This document shows, in pieces, positions 9,861-20,384 of a DNA stretch of 64,000 bases. The DNA lies in contig OV277863.1 of assembly GCA_922989275.2 (NCBI GenBank), positions 48,962,999 to 49,026,998 of the forward strand. The letters run 5' to 3'. Source of the stretch: Gari tellinella. Its lineage: Eukaryota > Mollusca > Bivalvia > Cardiida > Psammobiidae. The first letter of the stretch is position 1. The number at the start of each line of letters is the position of its first letter. The notes under the pieces are model-generated. The model searched no databases and was not told the origin of the DNA. It saw only the letters and a list, made by a program, of their open reading frames with translations. The translations under genes were made by a program, and so were the position numbers.

Positions 9861-10086
9861 GGCAATTTTAATAAACAATTCTAGTTTTGAAAACGTCTAG
9901 TACACTTTTGGCTATTTAAGGTTAATTTCAACAATATATTGCAAAATGCCAAACAGTGCATTATTTGAAAAGGACAGAATGTACGATTCACATTCATCGT
10001 ATTTGTTTAATAACTAGTGTTTCCGTTGCTAGGGCTCAAAGTATTAAAGATATATAAATTATAGACTTCTTTCAGAAGCTTCTTTT

Positions 10087-10323
10087 GACTCTTTGAACTC
10101 TAGTCCCGCATATAGGCGTCCTTTTCAAACATTACACATGTGAAAAGTGTTCTTGTCCAATACAAACAGTGAATACCCAGATCAGAGGGATCCTTAATCT
10201 GGCTCTTCACTGTTTGTCATAATGCATATTGTTGAAAAAGACAACCCTTAAAAGTCAGATATGGACTATACTTAAATTGAAACTGGAATTGTCCATATGA
10301 AGTTTCTGGGAGGAAAGAGTTAA
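10087..10323 (-). mobile_element. Family J TTAA MITE
   Basis: CTTTGAACTCTAGTCCCGCA at the left to GGAGGAAAGAGTTAA at the right. Core ACAGTGAATACCCAGATCAG..AGGGATCC-TTAATCTGGCTC with a shortened apex. Followed at once by a stub of family F (AGTGGTCGCACTATAGGGG). Confidence 0.8.
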
Positions 10324-10694
10324 GTGGTCGCACTATAGGGGTTTTACCAATGTTATACAAATTTAATGAACAGAATTAGGTTTCTGATTCGATCATTAGA
10401 TTCTGGACTCGGGAGACATAAAAGGCAATCGCAAAATCCTAATATCGGTCATATTTCGTAATTTACAGAGTTGTTGGACCATAATTATCAGATAAAAAAT
10501 AAAAAATTACGACGGGATCAGCCAAAGACTTGCAGTAGGGTATTTTTCCAATACATCTTGAGTAAACTCTAATCTAAATTTCCTTATTTGCTGTTTATAT
10601 GTTTGCACTTATTAAATGGTCACGTGCTTACCTTTACTTAGAGAAATAGTTTTTTATGTTCTCAAGTTTATCAACAGCATCACTGTTAGGAAAG

Positions 10695-10948
10695 AAATGA
10701 GCCGTGCCATGACAAAACAAGCCTTATTGTATTACAAACAGTGTAAATCAGGGTCAACCGCCGCGTCTTTGGCTCGGCTGCTGTCCTTGATTTACTCTGC
10801 TTGACACCAACATGCATCTAAAGCATTGCACTTAGCAGTGTTATAAAAACGGTATTTGGAAGTGTAGACCAAACTCAGATGACAACGGTGTTTGGTCTGT
10901 GCAATGTTGCAATGTAATAATGCAGGTTTTGTAATGGCACGGCTCAAA
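10695..10948. mobile_element. Family Q element
   Basis: Terminal inverted repeats TGAGCCGTGCCATGACAAAA and its partner TTTTGTAATGGCACGGCTCA. The centre has a type-I core (TACAAACAGTGTAAATCAGG..CCGCCGCGTC...GATTTACTCTGCTTG). A relative lies at 21238. The 62-residue open frame here is a hairpin artefact. Confidence 0.75.
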
Positions 10949-11096
10949 CATATGGATAAAATAAAGTGATCAGGGTGTTACTCTTCCTCGAAGCTCATAA
11001 TTCAAAATCGTTAGGCAGGTCGCCGTTTTAACAAGATTGAAAAAAATTAAATTATTTATCTTTTACTTTTCACTGTATTAATTTTCCATCTCTTTT

Positions 11097-11275
11097 CACC
11101 CCTTCACTGCCTTACCCCGACTACAATGCTTATTTGCAAACATCAGCTTGTATCCTGATCACACGTAAGTTTGGGCTTTGTAAGATGCCGACATATAATC
11201 TGGCATGGAACTGTTTGCAATAAACAATAGTTTTTATATCGCAAAAAGCTTTTGGTTTGAAAAGAAAACATATCC
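11097..11275 (+). mobile_element. Chimera: family O left end, family A right end
   Basis: The left is the O start (CACCCCTTCACTGCCTTACC, ACAATGCTTATTTGCAAACA). After the core (TAATCTGGCATGGAACTG) the sequence follows the A right arm: GTTTGCAATAAACAATAGTT, then TTTGAAAAGAAAAC. The switch lies within the core. Decayed but readable. Confidence 0.6.
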
Positions 11276-11639
11276 CCTGATGGCCAAAATAAACCCCCAC
11301 ATCTGTATCGATCGGAGTTTGTGGAATGTTCTATGTCGCCACGTATAACGTTGTTCAAACTGACCTGAAGATAATCAATATAGATTATTTGTCTTAGGAA
11401 CATCTCTTCATTCTTAATACTTTCCATCATATGTCACACAAAGAGCTTGTTGATCGCCCACTATTTGCTTGAAATAAAGATCCTTCAACTTACTAGTCCA
11501 TAACGCTGGCGGCAGAGTGTAAGCAAATTCCTTCTGCCAGAAGACAACTTAAAATATGAAACAAATAGCACAGAAAGATATTTAAAAGGATATTCCATCA
11601 TACGTTTTCCAGAAGAGAATCTTAATATGTTTTTAAAAT

Positions 11640-11770
11640 AAAAAATAGCTGCATCTGATCAGGATCCAAATTATTTGACCTTTGATTTTAAGCTTAAAAA
11701 AGAACTGTAGACGACAGCTGAAGCAAACGATATTGCAGGCAAAAAGTTAATGTGGCTTTAAGCAAAATCG
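11640..11770 (+). mobile_element. O/P-type right-half fragment
   Basis: CATCTGATCAGGATCCAAAT, ATTTGACC, then GTAGACGACAGCTGAAGCAA. This is the distal half of an O/P element, lacking its left arm. Confidence 0.5.
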
Positions 11771-12264
11771 TTAAACCCTTTCACTGCCAAAATTTCCGTG
11801 AGTTAGTTTACCCCTTTACCGTTTCATTGTCGTCTGCTTCAATTTTGTTGTTTGTAAGATCGTTTCATAGTAAGAGTCAATGTACAGTGGAGAAAACGTT
11901 ATTCTTTCCCGTTTAAACGCAAACGTACGCAAACGCAAACCACTAAAACGTAGAAAAGTACTTTTGTACAATTCTGATATTTCATGTTTATCTTGGTGGC
12001 AAACAGATTAGAGCATGATCAGACCCCGGGTTACCCGGCGTCTGATCTGGCTCCAAACTGTTTGCAATAGAAATAATAGTTTTAGCGTAAACGCGTTTAT
12101 TGGGAAAGAATAACGTTTTCGCCACTGTAGTATGACTTAAAACATAAGGATACGAGTGTCAAACAGTTTGGATCCTGAGCAGACGCCGCGTTACGCGGCG
12201 TCTGATCAGGATTCAAACTGTTCGCAAACGCGCTTTTAGGCGTCATTGTGAGTGAAAGGGTTAA
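11771..12264 (-). mobile_element. Family P TTAA MITE split by family A
   Basis: TTAAACCCTTTCACTGCC at the left and GTGAGTGAAAGGGTTAA at the right. It holds a near-perfect core at ~12157-12231 (AAACAGTTTGGATCCTGAGC..CCGCG-TTA-CGCGG). A complete A element interrupts the arm at 11883-12129. Confidence 0.82.
11883..12129 (+). mobile_element. Family A MITE nested in family P
   Basis: TACAGTGGAGAAAACGTTAT to CGTTTTCGCCACTGTA with the full A layout and apex CCCGGGTTACCCGG. TA flanks on both sides. Confidence 0.9.
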
Positions 12265-12844
12265 TAAACATAGAAAATATATAAACATTGTTTGAGTGGT
12301 AGTTACAGTGGCAATATATGTACATGAAAACACTCTTTCCCTTATTTTCACCAGATTGGAACAAGTTCGGAACCAATGCGGACAATATGCTTAATACAAC
12401 GTAGCATGAAAGTCAACCGGAGTTTCACTAATTGATGCTAACACGGGTATAAGAAAGTAAAGAGAAATTATATTCCTGAGTTTAGATATGCATTGAAACA
12501 AACATTTTCTATCAATTTATAACCGAATCAACATCATTTGTCATTCGCAAGAACTTCTGTTAAAGTCCCATTGTGTTTTCAGACCTTTTAATAATGTCTG
12601 AAATACAATAACGGTTAATAATAATGTTTGAACATTCTAATGGGCCAAACTGATCTATGAAATGATGAAGACGGACCTAAATCACCAAAAAGGGCGATTT
12701 AAAACCATAACAAACCGAAAATAGAGCGTCTGCCATAAACCTTACCACACGGCTTAGTATCACGTGATACAGCCGGAGTCAACATCACCGTGTGCAACCG
12801 CAATTACCTTCGACGGTCGATCAATCAGTCAGTTAGACTATCAC

Positions 12845-13510
12845 ACTTTTTTGTCCGCTCTCTAACTCGAATATCTTTTATCCGATCTTCCACAAACTTG
12901 CTGAAAATGTTCATTGATATAAAATCAAGGTTTAGTTTGATTACTACTAAAATCGCATAAGGTGTTTTTGAGTTATTGCCTGTTAATTTATAAAAAATGA
13001 CTGTTTCAGTCATTTTTGCACTCTAAAACAAACAGTTTTTATCGGATATTCACCAAACATGCTGAAAATATTTATTCATATAAAATTCAGGTCTAGTTTG
13101 ATTATTACTAAATTCGCATGTGGCATACCTAAGTTTTTGCCCTTTATGTATTAAAAAATGACTGTTTTCAGCAAGGTTTGCTCTCTAACACAAATACGTT
13201 TTATTGGATCTTCACCAAATTTGCTGAAAATATTTATTGATATAATATCAAGGTTTAGTATGATTACTACTAAACGCGCATAAGGTATATCTAAGTTATT
13301 GCCTGTTTATGAATGAAAAATGACGGTTTCAGTCACTTTTTGCACTCTAACACATACAGTTTTTATCGGATATTCATTAAACTTGCTGAAAATGTTTAAG
13401 TATATAAAATTTAGGTTTAGTTTGATTATTACAAAAATCGCATGTGGCATATCTGAGTTTTTGCCCTTTATGTATTAAAAAATGACTGTTTCAGCATTTT
13501 TCAGCAATAA
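12845..13510 (+). repeat. 162-bp satellite, four units in dimeric order
   Basis: Four head-to-tail units share CTGAAAATATTTATTGATAT, GGTTTAGTTTGATTA and AAAAATGACTGTTTCAG. The landmark CGCAT falls at 12954, 13115, 13277 and 13439 (spacing 161, 162, 162). Units 1 and 3 read CGCATAAGGT and TTATTGCCTGTT; units 2 and 4 read CGCATGTGGCAT and TTTTTGCCCTTTATG. The repeating block is therefore a ~324-bp dimer. The 62-residue open frame inside is an artefact. Confidence 0.85.
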
Positions 13511-13830
13511 CTCAGACATGCCTTATGCGATTTTGCTAGTTATTGAACCTGACCTAGATTCTATACTAATAAACATTTGTAGCAAATAAATCTGAATAAG
13601 GGAAGATCCTTTGAAAGCACAGAAAGCAAAGCAAATACCGAACATTGCAGACTCGGTTTAATTGAGTCTGTTCATGAGCAATACTGAAATATGCCTCAGT
13701 GCTCACGCCCCCTAGCACCGGCTTAAGCGGAATTCAACTTTCAACTTTCAAGTTTGGTGAAGATCCAAAAAGAAATGTTTGAGTTAGAGAGCGGACAAGG
13801 CTGAAACAGTCATTTTCAGCAAGCTCAAGG
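13504..13830 (-). repeat. Inverted fragments of the same satellite
   Basis: CAATAACTCAGACATGCCTT..ATGCGATTTTGCTAGTTATTG at ~13505-13545, and GGTGAAGATCCAAAAAGAAA..GTTAGAGAGCGGACAAGG at ~13752-13800, are reverse complements of satellite unit parts (compare TTGTCCGCTCTCTAACTC at 12850). About 160 bp of unrelated DNA separates them. Confidence 0.75.
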
Positions 13831-13908
13831 TATACATTCTCTATAGTTTATTTGACCGTTTACCCACAGTGAAAGATATGTACACGTTGTTATTGAATCT
13901 CATAGTGT

Positions 13909-14095
13909 TTAACCCTGTGCCTACTTTACGGAGTTTACAAACTATTTGAATCTAAAAAGACGCCGCGTAACGTGGCGTCTCATCTGGATCCAAACTATTT
14001 GACACTCGTCTTAAGGTTTGTTTAATTAAAACAATGCATAAATCTAAACTAAACATATTGCAGACGACAATGTCGAAGCAGACGTCTGTGCAGCA
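13909..14095 (+). mobile_element. Family P copy, 3' side open
   Basis: TTAACCCTGTGCCTACTTTA, then the core ACAAACTATTTGAATCTAAA..AAGACGCCGCG-TAA-CGTGG to TGGATCCAAACTATTTG, then GACACTCGTCTTAAGG and GCAGACGACAATGTCG. No closing TTAA is found before the next repeat. Confidence 0.65.
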
Positions 14096-14097
14096 GA

Positions 14098-14315
14098 ATA
14101 AGGGTTATCCAGATGTTCCAGCTAAACATGTAAGCGAGAGTAATCTGAACCAATCTAACATTTTCTCACTCATTTCAGCACCGAATGCTATGGTGTTACT
14201 ACTGATTAAACCGTATATTCGAGACACTTTTAATGAGTATGACACCATTGGGTTTAAAAGCAGAAATAAAGATTTAAGTTTTCGAAATACTTCCGTTATC
14301 TGGAGCCCTGTATTT
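14098..14315 (+). repeat. Family T repeat
   Basis: CATTTTCTCACTCATTTCAG..CACCGAATGCTATGGT and TTATCTGGAGCCCTG match 45395-45523. The 107-residue open frame crossing it has no recognisable domain and is spanned by repeats of two families. Confidence 0.5.
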
Positions 14316-14784
14316 ACAGAGTTGTCCTTCTTTCCATTCACAAGGGAGGCTTTTTAATTGGTGCTAGCACAAAAATATTATAAATAAAATTTAAAAAGCG
14401 AATTGCTTAGATAAAACCGGTTTTTGTGAAAGAATCACGTCCCACGTAGTTCAAATGGGACCCCAAACAACCGTTTTATGCAGGTTTCTCAAAAGCACAA
14501 TGCGGCTTTAAGGAATTAATACATCATAGTATATTATAATACAGTAATTGTGTAATAATGTATTTCTGCATAGGGAGTAAATGGAACCATAATTATACGA
14601 GCAAAAATAGCTGAAATGCCTGAAGCCAATGTTACATTATAACCTTTCATGATTCCACTCACCAAACCATTTTGATGTTGGTCTTATATAAATAAACTAC
14701 AGGCATAGTATTAATATCAAATGTTTTCAGAAACACCATACATCAGTTCGTACTAAATAACATTTATAATAAAAGTAGTAAGTG

Positions 14785-15155
14785 TTAACTCATCGACCCC
14801 TAGTGCCACGTATTTTAGTGTTTTTTACAAACGGTGAACACATGAACTATACCCGTTTTACTAAACAACTTAAGCAAAAATTTTGCGTAAGTCAAAAATT
14901 TTAATTTTAAATTTTATTTTTTATTATCACTTGCTTCAAACAGCAAATAGCCAGATCAGAGGACGCGCTTTTAGCGCGTCCTCTGATCTGGCTATTTGCT
15001 GTTTGCAAACGTTTATGATCGAAAAATAAGAGTTAAACGATTTTGACTTACGCAAAAATTTTGCTTAAGTAGTTTAGTAAAACGGGCCCCAGATTCACAG
15101 GGCTCATGCAGAAGCCCTCTGACCAGGGCCTGTACAGTTGTTCAATTTGCAATTT
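14785..15155 (-). mobile_element. Family J MITE split by family D
   Basis: TTAACTCATCGACCCCTAG and ACAAACGGTGAACACATGAA are the J start. After the D insertion J resumes at AGATTCACAGGGCTCATGCA..GAAGCCCTCTGACC. The distal TTAA is not clear. Confidence 0.6.
14851..15087. mobile_element. Family D foldback with its own hairpin core
   Basis: Ends ACCCGTTTTACTAAACAACT and its mirror TTAGTAAAACGGGC; next in, AAGCAAAAATTTTGCGTAAG mirrored. The central perfect hairpin is AAACAGCAAATAGCCAGATC..AGAGGACGCGC-TTTTA-GCGCGT and mirror. Two nested palindromes sit in one element. A half copy ends the chimera at 63.5 kb. Confidence 0.85.
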
Positions 15156-15225
15156 TGCTGCAGAATGCAGGACTAAATACGACGTACTCAGAAAATAGAC
15201 AGGACTTAAGTTTAAACTGTAATTA

Positions 15226-15438
15226 TAATTTCACTGCCTTACCACGAGTACAATGGTTATATGCAAACAGTTTAGATCTTGATCATACGCCGCGTCACGC
15301 GGCATCTGATCAGGATCCTAATTATTTGACACTAATTTTAATATTTCTTAAGTCTAAATACCTAAATTGTAAATTTGAGAAATAAAAGCAGACGACAATT
15401 GCTTAAAATTGATAACGTCATGGCAGTGAAGTGGTTTA
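15226..15438 (+). mobile_element. Family O MITE
   Basis: TTCACTGCCTTACCACGAG, core ACAGTTTAGATCTTGATCAT..CGCCGCG-TCA-CGCGG and GATCCTAATTATTTGACAC, then AAAGCAGACGACAATTGC and TGGCAGTGAAGTGGTTTAA. The right terminus is slightly mutated from TTAA context. Confidence 0.8.
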
Positions 15439-15479
15439 AAATTTCAGAGGTCAATGGGATAAGAGTGTCTTGCCCGATT

Positions 15480-15625
15480 ATACGTATTGGCCATTGCACA
15501 GACAGAGCATGAAACATTGGTATAGCGACAAGGATAGTTATAGGTTTCTAGCTTTCTTAAAAGCATATTGAATATTTGATAACGTACGGCGAATCTATTC
15601 AAATAATGGCCTTTCAAACCGTTGT
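15480..15625 (+). repeat. Dispersed duplicated segment
   Basis: GGATAGTTATAGGTTTCTAG..CTTTCTTAAAAGCAT and ATTTGATAACGTACGGCGAA recur in reverse at 26130-26275 and, more diverged, forward at 62915-63055 and 40735-40850. Function unknown. Confidence 0.6.
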
Positions 15626-15629
15626 ACAT

Positions 15630-15900
15630 AATCCATCACCTCATATATACGTCTTTTTTACACCTTGAATTTACTCTTACACTGAAGAAAATAGTTTTAT
15701 AATCAATGTTAACCAATTTATATAGTTATTTATATGTACCATAAGAAATAATTCCTATGTCCTAGCAGAATGTAGCTCACAGCAAGCATGCTTAAAGTAA
15801 AGAAGAATGCTCCTTAAAGGGGCATCCTGCTTTACTTCTCAATAACTCTAAATTATCACCTGTCTTTAAAATTAGAAACAGGCCATGGGGAAAGAGTTAA
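15630..15900 (-). mobile_element. Family B MITE, diverged
   Basis: ACTGAAGAAAATAGTTTTAT in the left arm, CTTAAAGTAAAGAAGAATGC..TCCTTAAAGGGGCATCCTGC as core, and GGGGAAAGAGTTAA at the right. The left end is decayed. Confidence 0.6.
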
Positions 15901-15904
15901 AGGA

Positions 15905-17920
15905 AGTATTGGATTTTGATAACATTTGGCCACTGGCACCAGAGTCATGGACTTATTATGTGTATGTGTTTACTGTATGTACTGAAAACTCTAAGTCTCT
16001 ACAGGTCTATAGACTATCTATAATAAGGTCTTTTTTTGTTTGTTTGTTTGTTTGAACTGTTACTACCGGTAAGTCATGTCTACTATATGAAGGGGGAAAT
16101 CTAGATTGTGTACACTCTATAGTCTCTATCTATTAGATTCTGGATCTAGATCCTATTTTTTCCGGTCGGTTAGCAATGTCTTTTGTATGGGAATGGAAAA
16201 AAAAAAGTGAGTTGACTCCATACCTCTATGTATAGATCTAGATCTACCGGTCTGCTATCTATTTGTATAAGATCTATAAGATATAGATTCTTGATCTATA
16301 AGACCCCCAGCCGGTTAGCAATGTCGAGTGTATGGGAATGGAATAACAAAACAAAACAAAAAAAAGATGAAAACAATTAAAATAGATAGCTTGACGCTGG
16401 GCATTTACCGGTCTGCCTATCTACTATTATAAGACCATGGTGTACAACCGATTCTACATCTTGTCATTTTAACCCCACGAATTTCTAACTAAAACGCATT
16501 CAATCGAAACCAAATCTTTTGCAGTCCATAGATAAGATATTTTTCTATCCAAAATACATTTCTTTGATGATTGATTTGATTACGTAACTACAAAAATCAA
16601 GATTGAAATCTGTATTTTAAAATACAGGGTTTTCCTCCCCAACTTCCGGTTTAGACGAAATGAAAGTAAAGTTTGCGACGAGCGATTTGATTTGCTAATT
16701 GAAAATAGAATGTATATACCGGAAAGATATGTAAATATACAGCGTTCTCATGATTTGTGTTTGAAATTGTTAATCATGCAGTGATTAAAGTCTTGCATTA
16801 ATCTAAGTTCAGCACAATTGTGCACAGTGTGACACTGTAATCAGTAGATTATTCAGTTTGACAGAAGCGCGGGAAGACGCTCCCGCGAATGACGTCAAGT
16901 AGAGAAAACGTTATTCTTTCCAAATAAACGCGTTTATACTAACACTATTATTTCATTTGCAAACCATTTGGAGGCTGATCGGACGCCTGTTAACCAGGCG
17001 TCTGATTAGGCTCTAAATTGTTTGCCATTGAGATTAAAATGAATACGCAAAAATATAAAAAAAAAGTTGTCATTCTTAACTTTTTAGTGACTTGCGTTTT
17101 CGTTTTGTTTGCGTTTTAGCGGGAAAGAATAACGTATTGTCTACTGTACGGGAATTCTATCGCGTGAATTAATCAGCCAATGAAATTGGCGCTTACAAAC
17201 TCTCTTACTTGACGCAAGTAAGAGTAAATACCCTGTATTTTAAAATACCGATGTCAATCTTGATTTTGTAGTTACGTAATCAAATCAACCATCGAAAAAA
17301 TGTATTTTGGATAGAAAAATATCTTATCTATGGACTGCAAAAGATTTGGTTTCGATTGAATTAATTTTAGTAGGTAATTCATGATGTCGAAGTGACACGG
17401 TGTAGAATCGGTTGCACACCATGGTCTTATAATAATAGATAGCAGACCGGTACATGCCTAGAGTAAACCCATATAGATTTCTTTTTGATTTTTTGATTTT
17501 ATTTTTAAATTTCACTCCAATACTATAGACATTGCTAATCGGTTGGGAAAAAATCTGTTAGATATAGATCTAGAATCTAGACCTAATTGATATTATACTT
17601 ATTGATAGCGGCATCGAGTCAACTCAGATACATTTTTTTATAAAAAAATTGTAATTCCATTCCAATACATTGGACATTGATAACAGGTCGGAATAAATAG
17701 GATCTAGATCTAGAATGTAATAGATCTAGATACTGACTACAGACTCCCCCTTCATAGAATAGACATTACTGACTGGTAGATACAGTTAAAAACAAACAAA
17801 AACACCTAACTATAGTCTGCAGACCTTTGGAAAGTTAGATATAGTTATATATACACATAAAATGTTCATGACTCTGGTGCCTGTGCATTTGGCAGATCTA
17901 TTGAACTTATTGCCTTTTAC
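15905..17920. repeat. Large inverted repeat with ~700-bp arms
   Basis: The left arm (~15905-16640) and right arm (~17230-17920) are reverse complements: GGCACCAGAGTCATG (15936 and ~17876), AAGACCATGGTGTACAACCG (16430) against GTTGCACACCATGGTCTT (17410), and TAGATAAGATATTTTTCTAT (16530) against ATAGAAAAATATCTTATCTA (17311). The spacer holds a later family A insertion. The arms contain many AGATCTAGATC runs. No gene visible. Confidence 0.85.
16895..17148 (-). mobile_element. Family A MITE inside the inverted-repeat spacer
   Basis: CAAGTAGAGAAAACGTTATT at the left, TAACGTATTGTCTACTGTA at the right. Core AAACCATTTGGAGGCTGATC..GGACGCCTGTTAACCAGGCG and mirror. Diverged but complete. Confidence 0.82.
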
Positions 17921-18099
17921 TCTGTATTACTTTAATATTGTAAATGGCATATATATTATATTTTAATATACATTAGGCCTACAATACTCACCATTACCAT
18001 AATCAAAGACCTGCTGGTGCAGAGGTTTGTGAACTTTAGACGGATCTTTAGGTCAGCTGGCTCGAACTGCCATGGTAAGCTATTGTGATCGCAGCGTGT

Positions 18100-18158
18100 G
18101 CATCGTCGTCCGTCCGACGTCGTCGACCGTCGTCGATCGTCGTCGATCGTCGTTTTCT
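18100..18158. repeat. CGTCGT-rich simple repeat
   Basis: Repeats of CGTCGTCGATCGT. Unusually CpG-rich in an AT-rich, CpG-poor context. The two short open frames crossing it (one Arg/Thr-rich) are compositional. Confidence 0.8.
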
Positions 18159-18210
18159 TTTGTTTATTCATATTGGACTCGATATATAGCTCGAATCAGG
18201 GTCCGAATAT

Positions 18211-18315
18211 ATAAAGCTTTTGCGTTGAGTCAAACGTCGTTCTCAGGCATTTGGGCTCAAATCTGACCAATCAAATGCTTGAGAATACATTCAGACACAG
18301 CTCAAACGCTTTGTA
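18211..18315. repeat. Family M foldback, left arm shortened
   Basis: AAGCTTTTGCGTTGAGTC and CGTTCTCAGGCATTTGGGC face CAAATCTGACCAATCAAATG..CTTGAGAATACATTCAGAC. Confidence 0.6.
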
Positions 18316-18329
18316 GCCTCGGAACCTTA

Positions 18330-18450
18330 TTGTTATTTTACACATGTATTATACTATGTCACGTTATTGTAACATTGTGCACTTCTGTATATATGTTTGA
18401 CAAAACTGTTCTCTTTAATGGAGGAAATAAAGATATGAATGAATGAATAT
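18330..18450 (+). repeat. Retroposon-like 3' tail
   Basis: CATGTATTATACTATGTCAC ... TAATGGAGGAAATAAAGATA, then TGAATGAATGAAT. Same terminal phrase as at 4.03 kb. LINE/SINE-type 3' end inferred from AATAAA plus the simple repeat. Confidence 0.45.
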
Positions 18451-18930
18451 TTAATTTAAGGAAACAGTACCTTTTGGAAAATAATGAATTACCTGGTGTA
18501 AATTGCTCAGAATAATTGAACAAGTGTTCTAAACTTTAAACGGATATCTAAGATAGTTCTTAAGAAATGTTGTCTCACAAAAGCTATTACCACAAAACAA
18601 CTAAAACGCCGCAACATACAGGATGGCGACAATAGCTCGAATTTCCCTAAAATTGAGCTAAACATAATCATAATAAAACAACAAACAAACATGATAAAAA
18701 GCATAAAGAAAAAGTTTTGCATTCGACGAGATTCGAACCTTTGACCTAAGGTTTCAAAGTCGTTTTATATCAATGAAATATCATATTCATGACTGCATGA
18801 AGTGGAACTGTTTTCAGATGAGTAGAAATAAGTCTAATGTGTCAAAATTAATGGGTTACAACATGATTAAAGTAAGTATTTGGCATATGGGAGAGGTAAC
18901 GTAAAACTTAACGTAAAACTGCGGATACGG

Positions 18931-19144
18931 TACAACCTCTCTATTAGGACCACTAAAAAGCAGGCTAAATGGTTGTTTAAAAGACAGGTGACAACTTAAA
19001 GCAAAATGACAGTAGAACAGAAAGCTCCTAAAGGCTCCTAAAGGAGCTTTCTGTTTTACTGTTACCTTCCTTTAAGCAGTCTTATGTCGTAAACCCCTAA
19101 TACTGAACACAATTTAGTGGTCGTAATAGAGAGAGCTGACTGCA
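18931..19144. mobile_element. Family F TA MITE
   Basis: TACAACCTCTCTATTAGGAC at the left, GTCGTAATAGAGAGAGCTGA at the right. The central hairpin GAAAGCTCCTAAAGG has an extra tandem CTCCTAAAGG. Complete, with both ends mutated. Confidence 0.8.
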
Positions 19145-19383
19145 TATTCCTCTAAAGCGAATTCGGGATAGTTGCGGTTTTGCTGCACTTTTTCTGATAG
19201 AGTCTATCTAACATTCTGTGAACATCTTGATATTCTAATTATGTGTCTGTGGGAAACATATCAAATTCTATTTTTGATTAAAAAGAAACATTTATTGCTT
19301 TTCCGAATGTCATTATAACAATTGATGTTTGTTTTAGACAGACATGCACGCGCAGCTATGGATAGGATTTGTTTTGTTTAGAT

Positions 19384-19530
19384 GATTAACACTTTCCGCC
19401 CGAAACTTCAAATGGACAAATCAAGTTTTCGGTTTAGTTTAGCCCATTTTTATTAGATTAACTTGGGGTTGTTTTGTCAATATATATCAATATGTTCTGA
19501 TCTGGGTCTTCACTGTTTGCATGGACCAAC
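19384..19530 (+). mobile_element. Family J fragment
   Basis: TTAACACTTTCCGCCCGAAA, CTTCAAATGGACAAATC, TTGGGGTTGTTTTGTCAAT, then GATCTGGGTCTTCACTGTTT. The left core arm is missing. Confidence 0.6.
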
Positions 19531-20085
19531 TGTTCACTAAACGTTAAATACTATAATGTTACTGCTTACAATGAGATAGCCTTGTTTTAAGCAGCCAACC
19601 TGTAACGGCAGAGAAAAATAGAATCATATATTGCATTTCTACGACGAAATGAAGCGAAAGTGGCGTAAAAGGATTTCCTTTACTCATTTATGCTTTAAAA
19701 ATCAAGATGAAAAGCTTATGGTATGGTTATAGTAACAACAACAAATGTCTTCATTAGAATTTGAAACTGTAAAATAGTACTAGATGAATGGATATAATTG
19801 TGATGTAATAACGTCCATGCATAAAACATTGATATTTCCATATTGAAAACGACACGAACAAAAACGAATCCGACACAAATGTATACTTATGTTACTCGAT
19901 GCAAGATATAGAAAATAACTGACAACTATAACTCCGAAACTGTGTGTTCGCCCATAGAAAATCTTGGCTAAGGGTGTAGAGTAGAACCCGTTATTTCGAA
20001 CACTTCATTACATACTATTTTGGTATAAATTGCAAGTGACTGATTAAACGAGACGAAAGTTAGTCCCAAAGCTCATGTAAAACTT

Positions 20086-20335
20086 TTAACCCTTTACCTG
20101 ATAGCCTATTTCTAGAATTGAAAATAGGTTACTACTTAAAGCAGGTTGAAAGTAAAGCAGAATGCGCTTAAAGCGCATTCTGCTTTACTTTCAGCCTGCT
20201 TTAAGCTATCCTGTGCTAGAATATATTGAACATTTTCCCTATAATATATATTAAATTATTAAATTGGAACTATTTTCTTCAGCGGATGAATAAATCAGAT
20301 TCGCTAAAAGTCGCTTCTATGGGGTAAAGGGTTAA
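20086..20335 (+). mobile_element. Family B TTAA MITE, complete
   Basis: TTAACCCTTTACCTGATAGC to TATGGGGTAAAGGGTTAA. The core AAGCAGGTTGAAAGTAAAGC..AGAATGCGC-TTAAA-GCGCATTCTG is near perfect. Close to the family consensus. Confidence 0.92.
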
Positions 20336-20384
20336 TATTACCTTCCATTCCCCTTCCAGCTTACATGTATAATAAACACCATCA

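Larger units (their letters stand above)
7062..11530 (+). repeat. Segmental duplication, copy 1
   Basis: Non-MITE blocks here match, in the same order, blocks at 21490-24500: ACAGATGAGCGGATC (7178 and 21578), AGACCGGAAAA (7968 and 22003), GACATTAGTA..CATTG (8490 and 22313), ACTACGCAA.TTGTCTAAAG (9335 and 22673), and ACGTATAAC.T.GT.CAAACT (11340 and 24311). Divergence is substantial. The content is unknown, perhaps a decayed large element or pseudogene. Confidence 0.7.

Noticed and set aside
14034..14357. 107-residue plus-strand open frame
   Set aside because: It starts in a family P arm and runs through a family T repeat. The T copy at 45.4 kb does not conserve the frame.
15905..17920. Inverted repeat as the terminal repeats of an autonomous DNA transposon
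   Set aside because: No transposase-sized frame lies between the arms and no target duplication is evident, so only a foldback structure is claimed.
18705..18760. tRNA-like GGTTCGAATCTCGTC on the minus strand
   Set aside because: It resembles a box B, but the T-stem does not pair properly and no acceptor or D arm can be folded. At best a decayed tRNA-derived SINE scrap.
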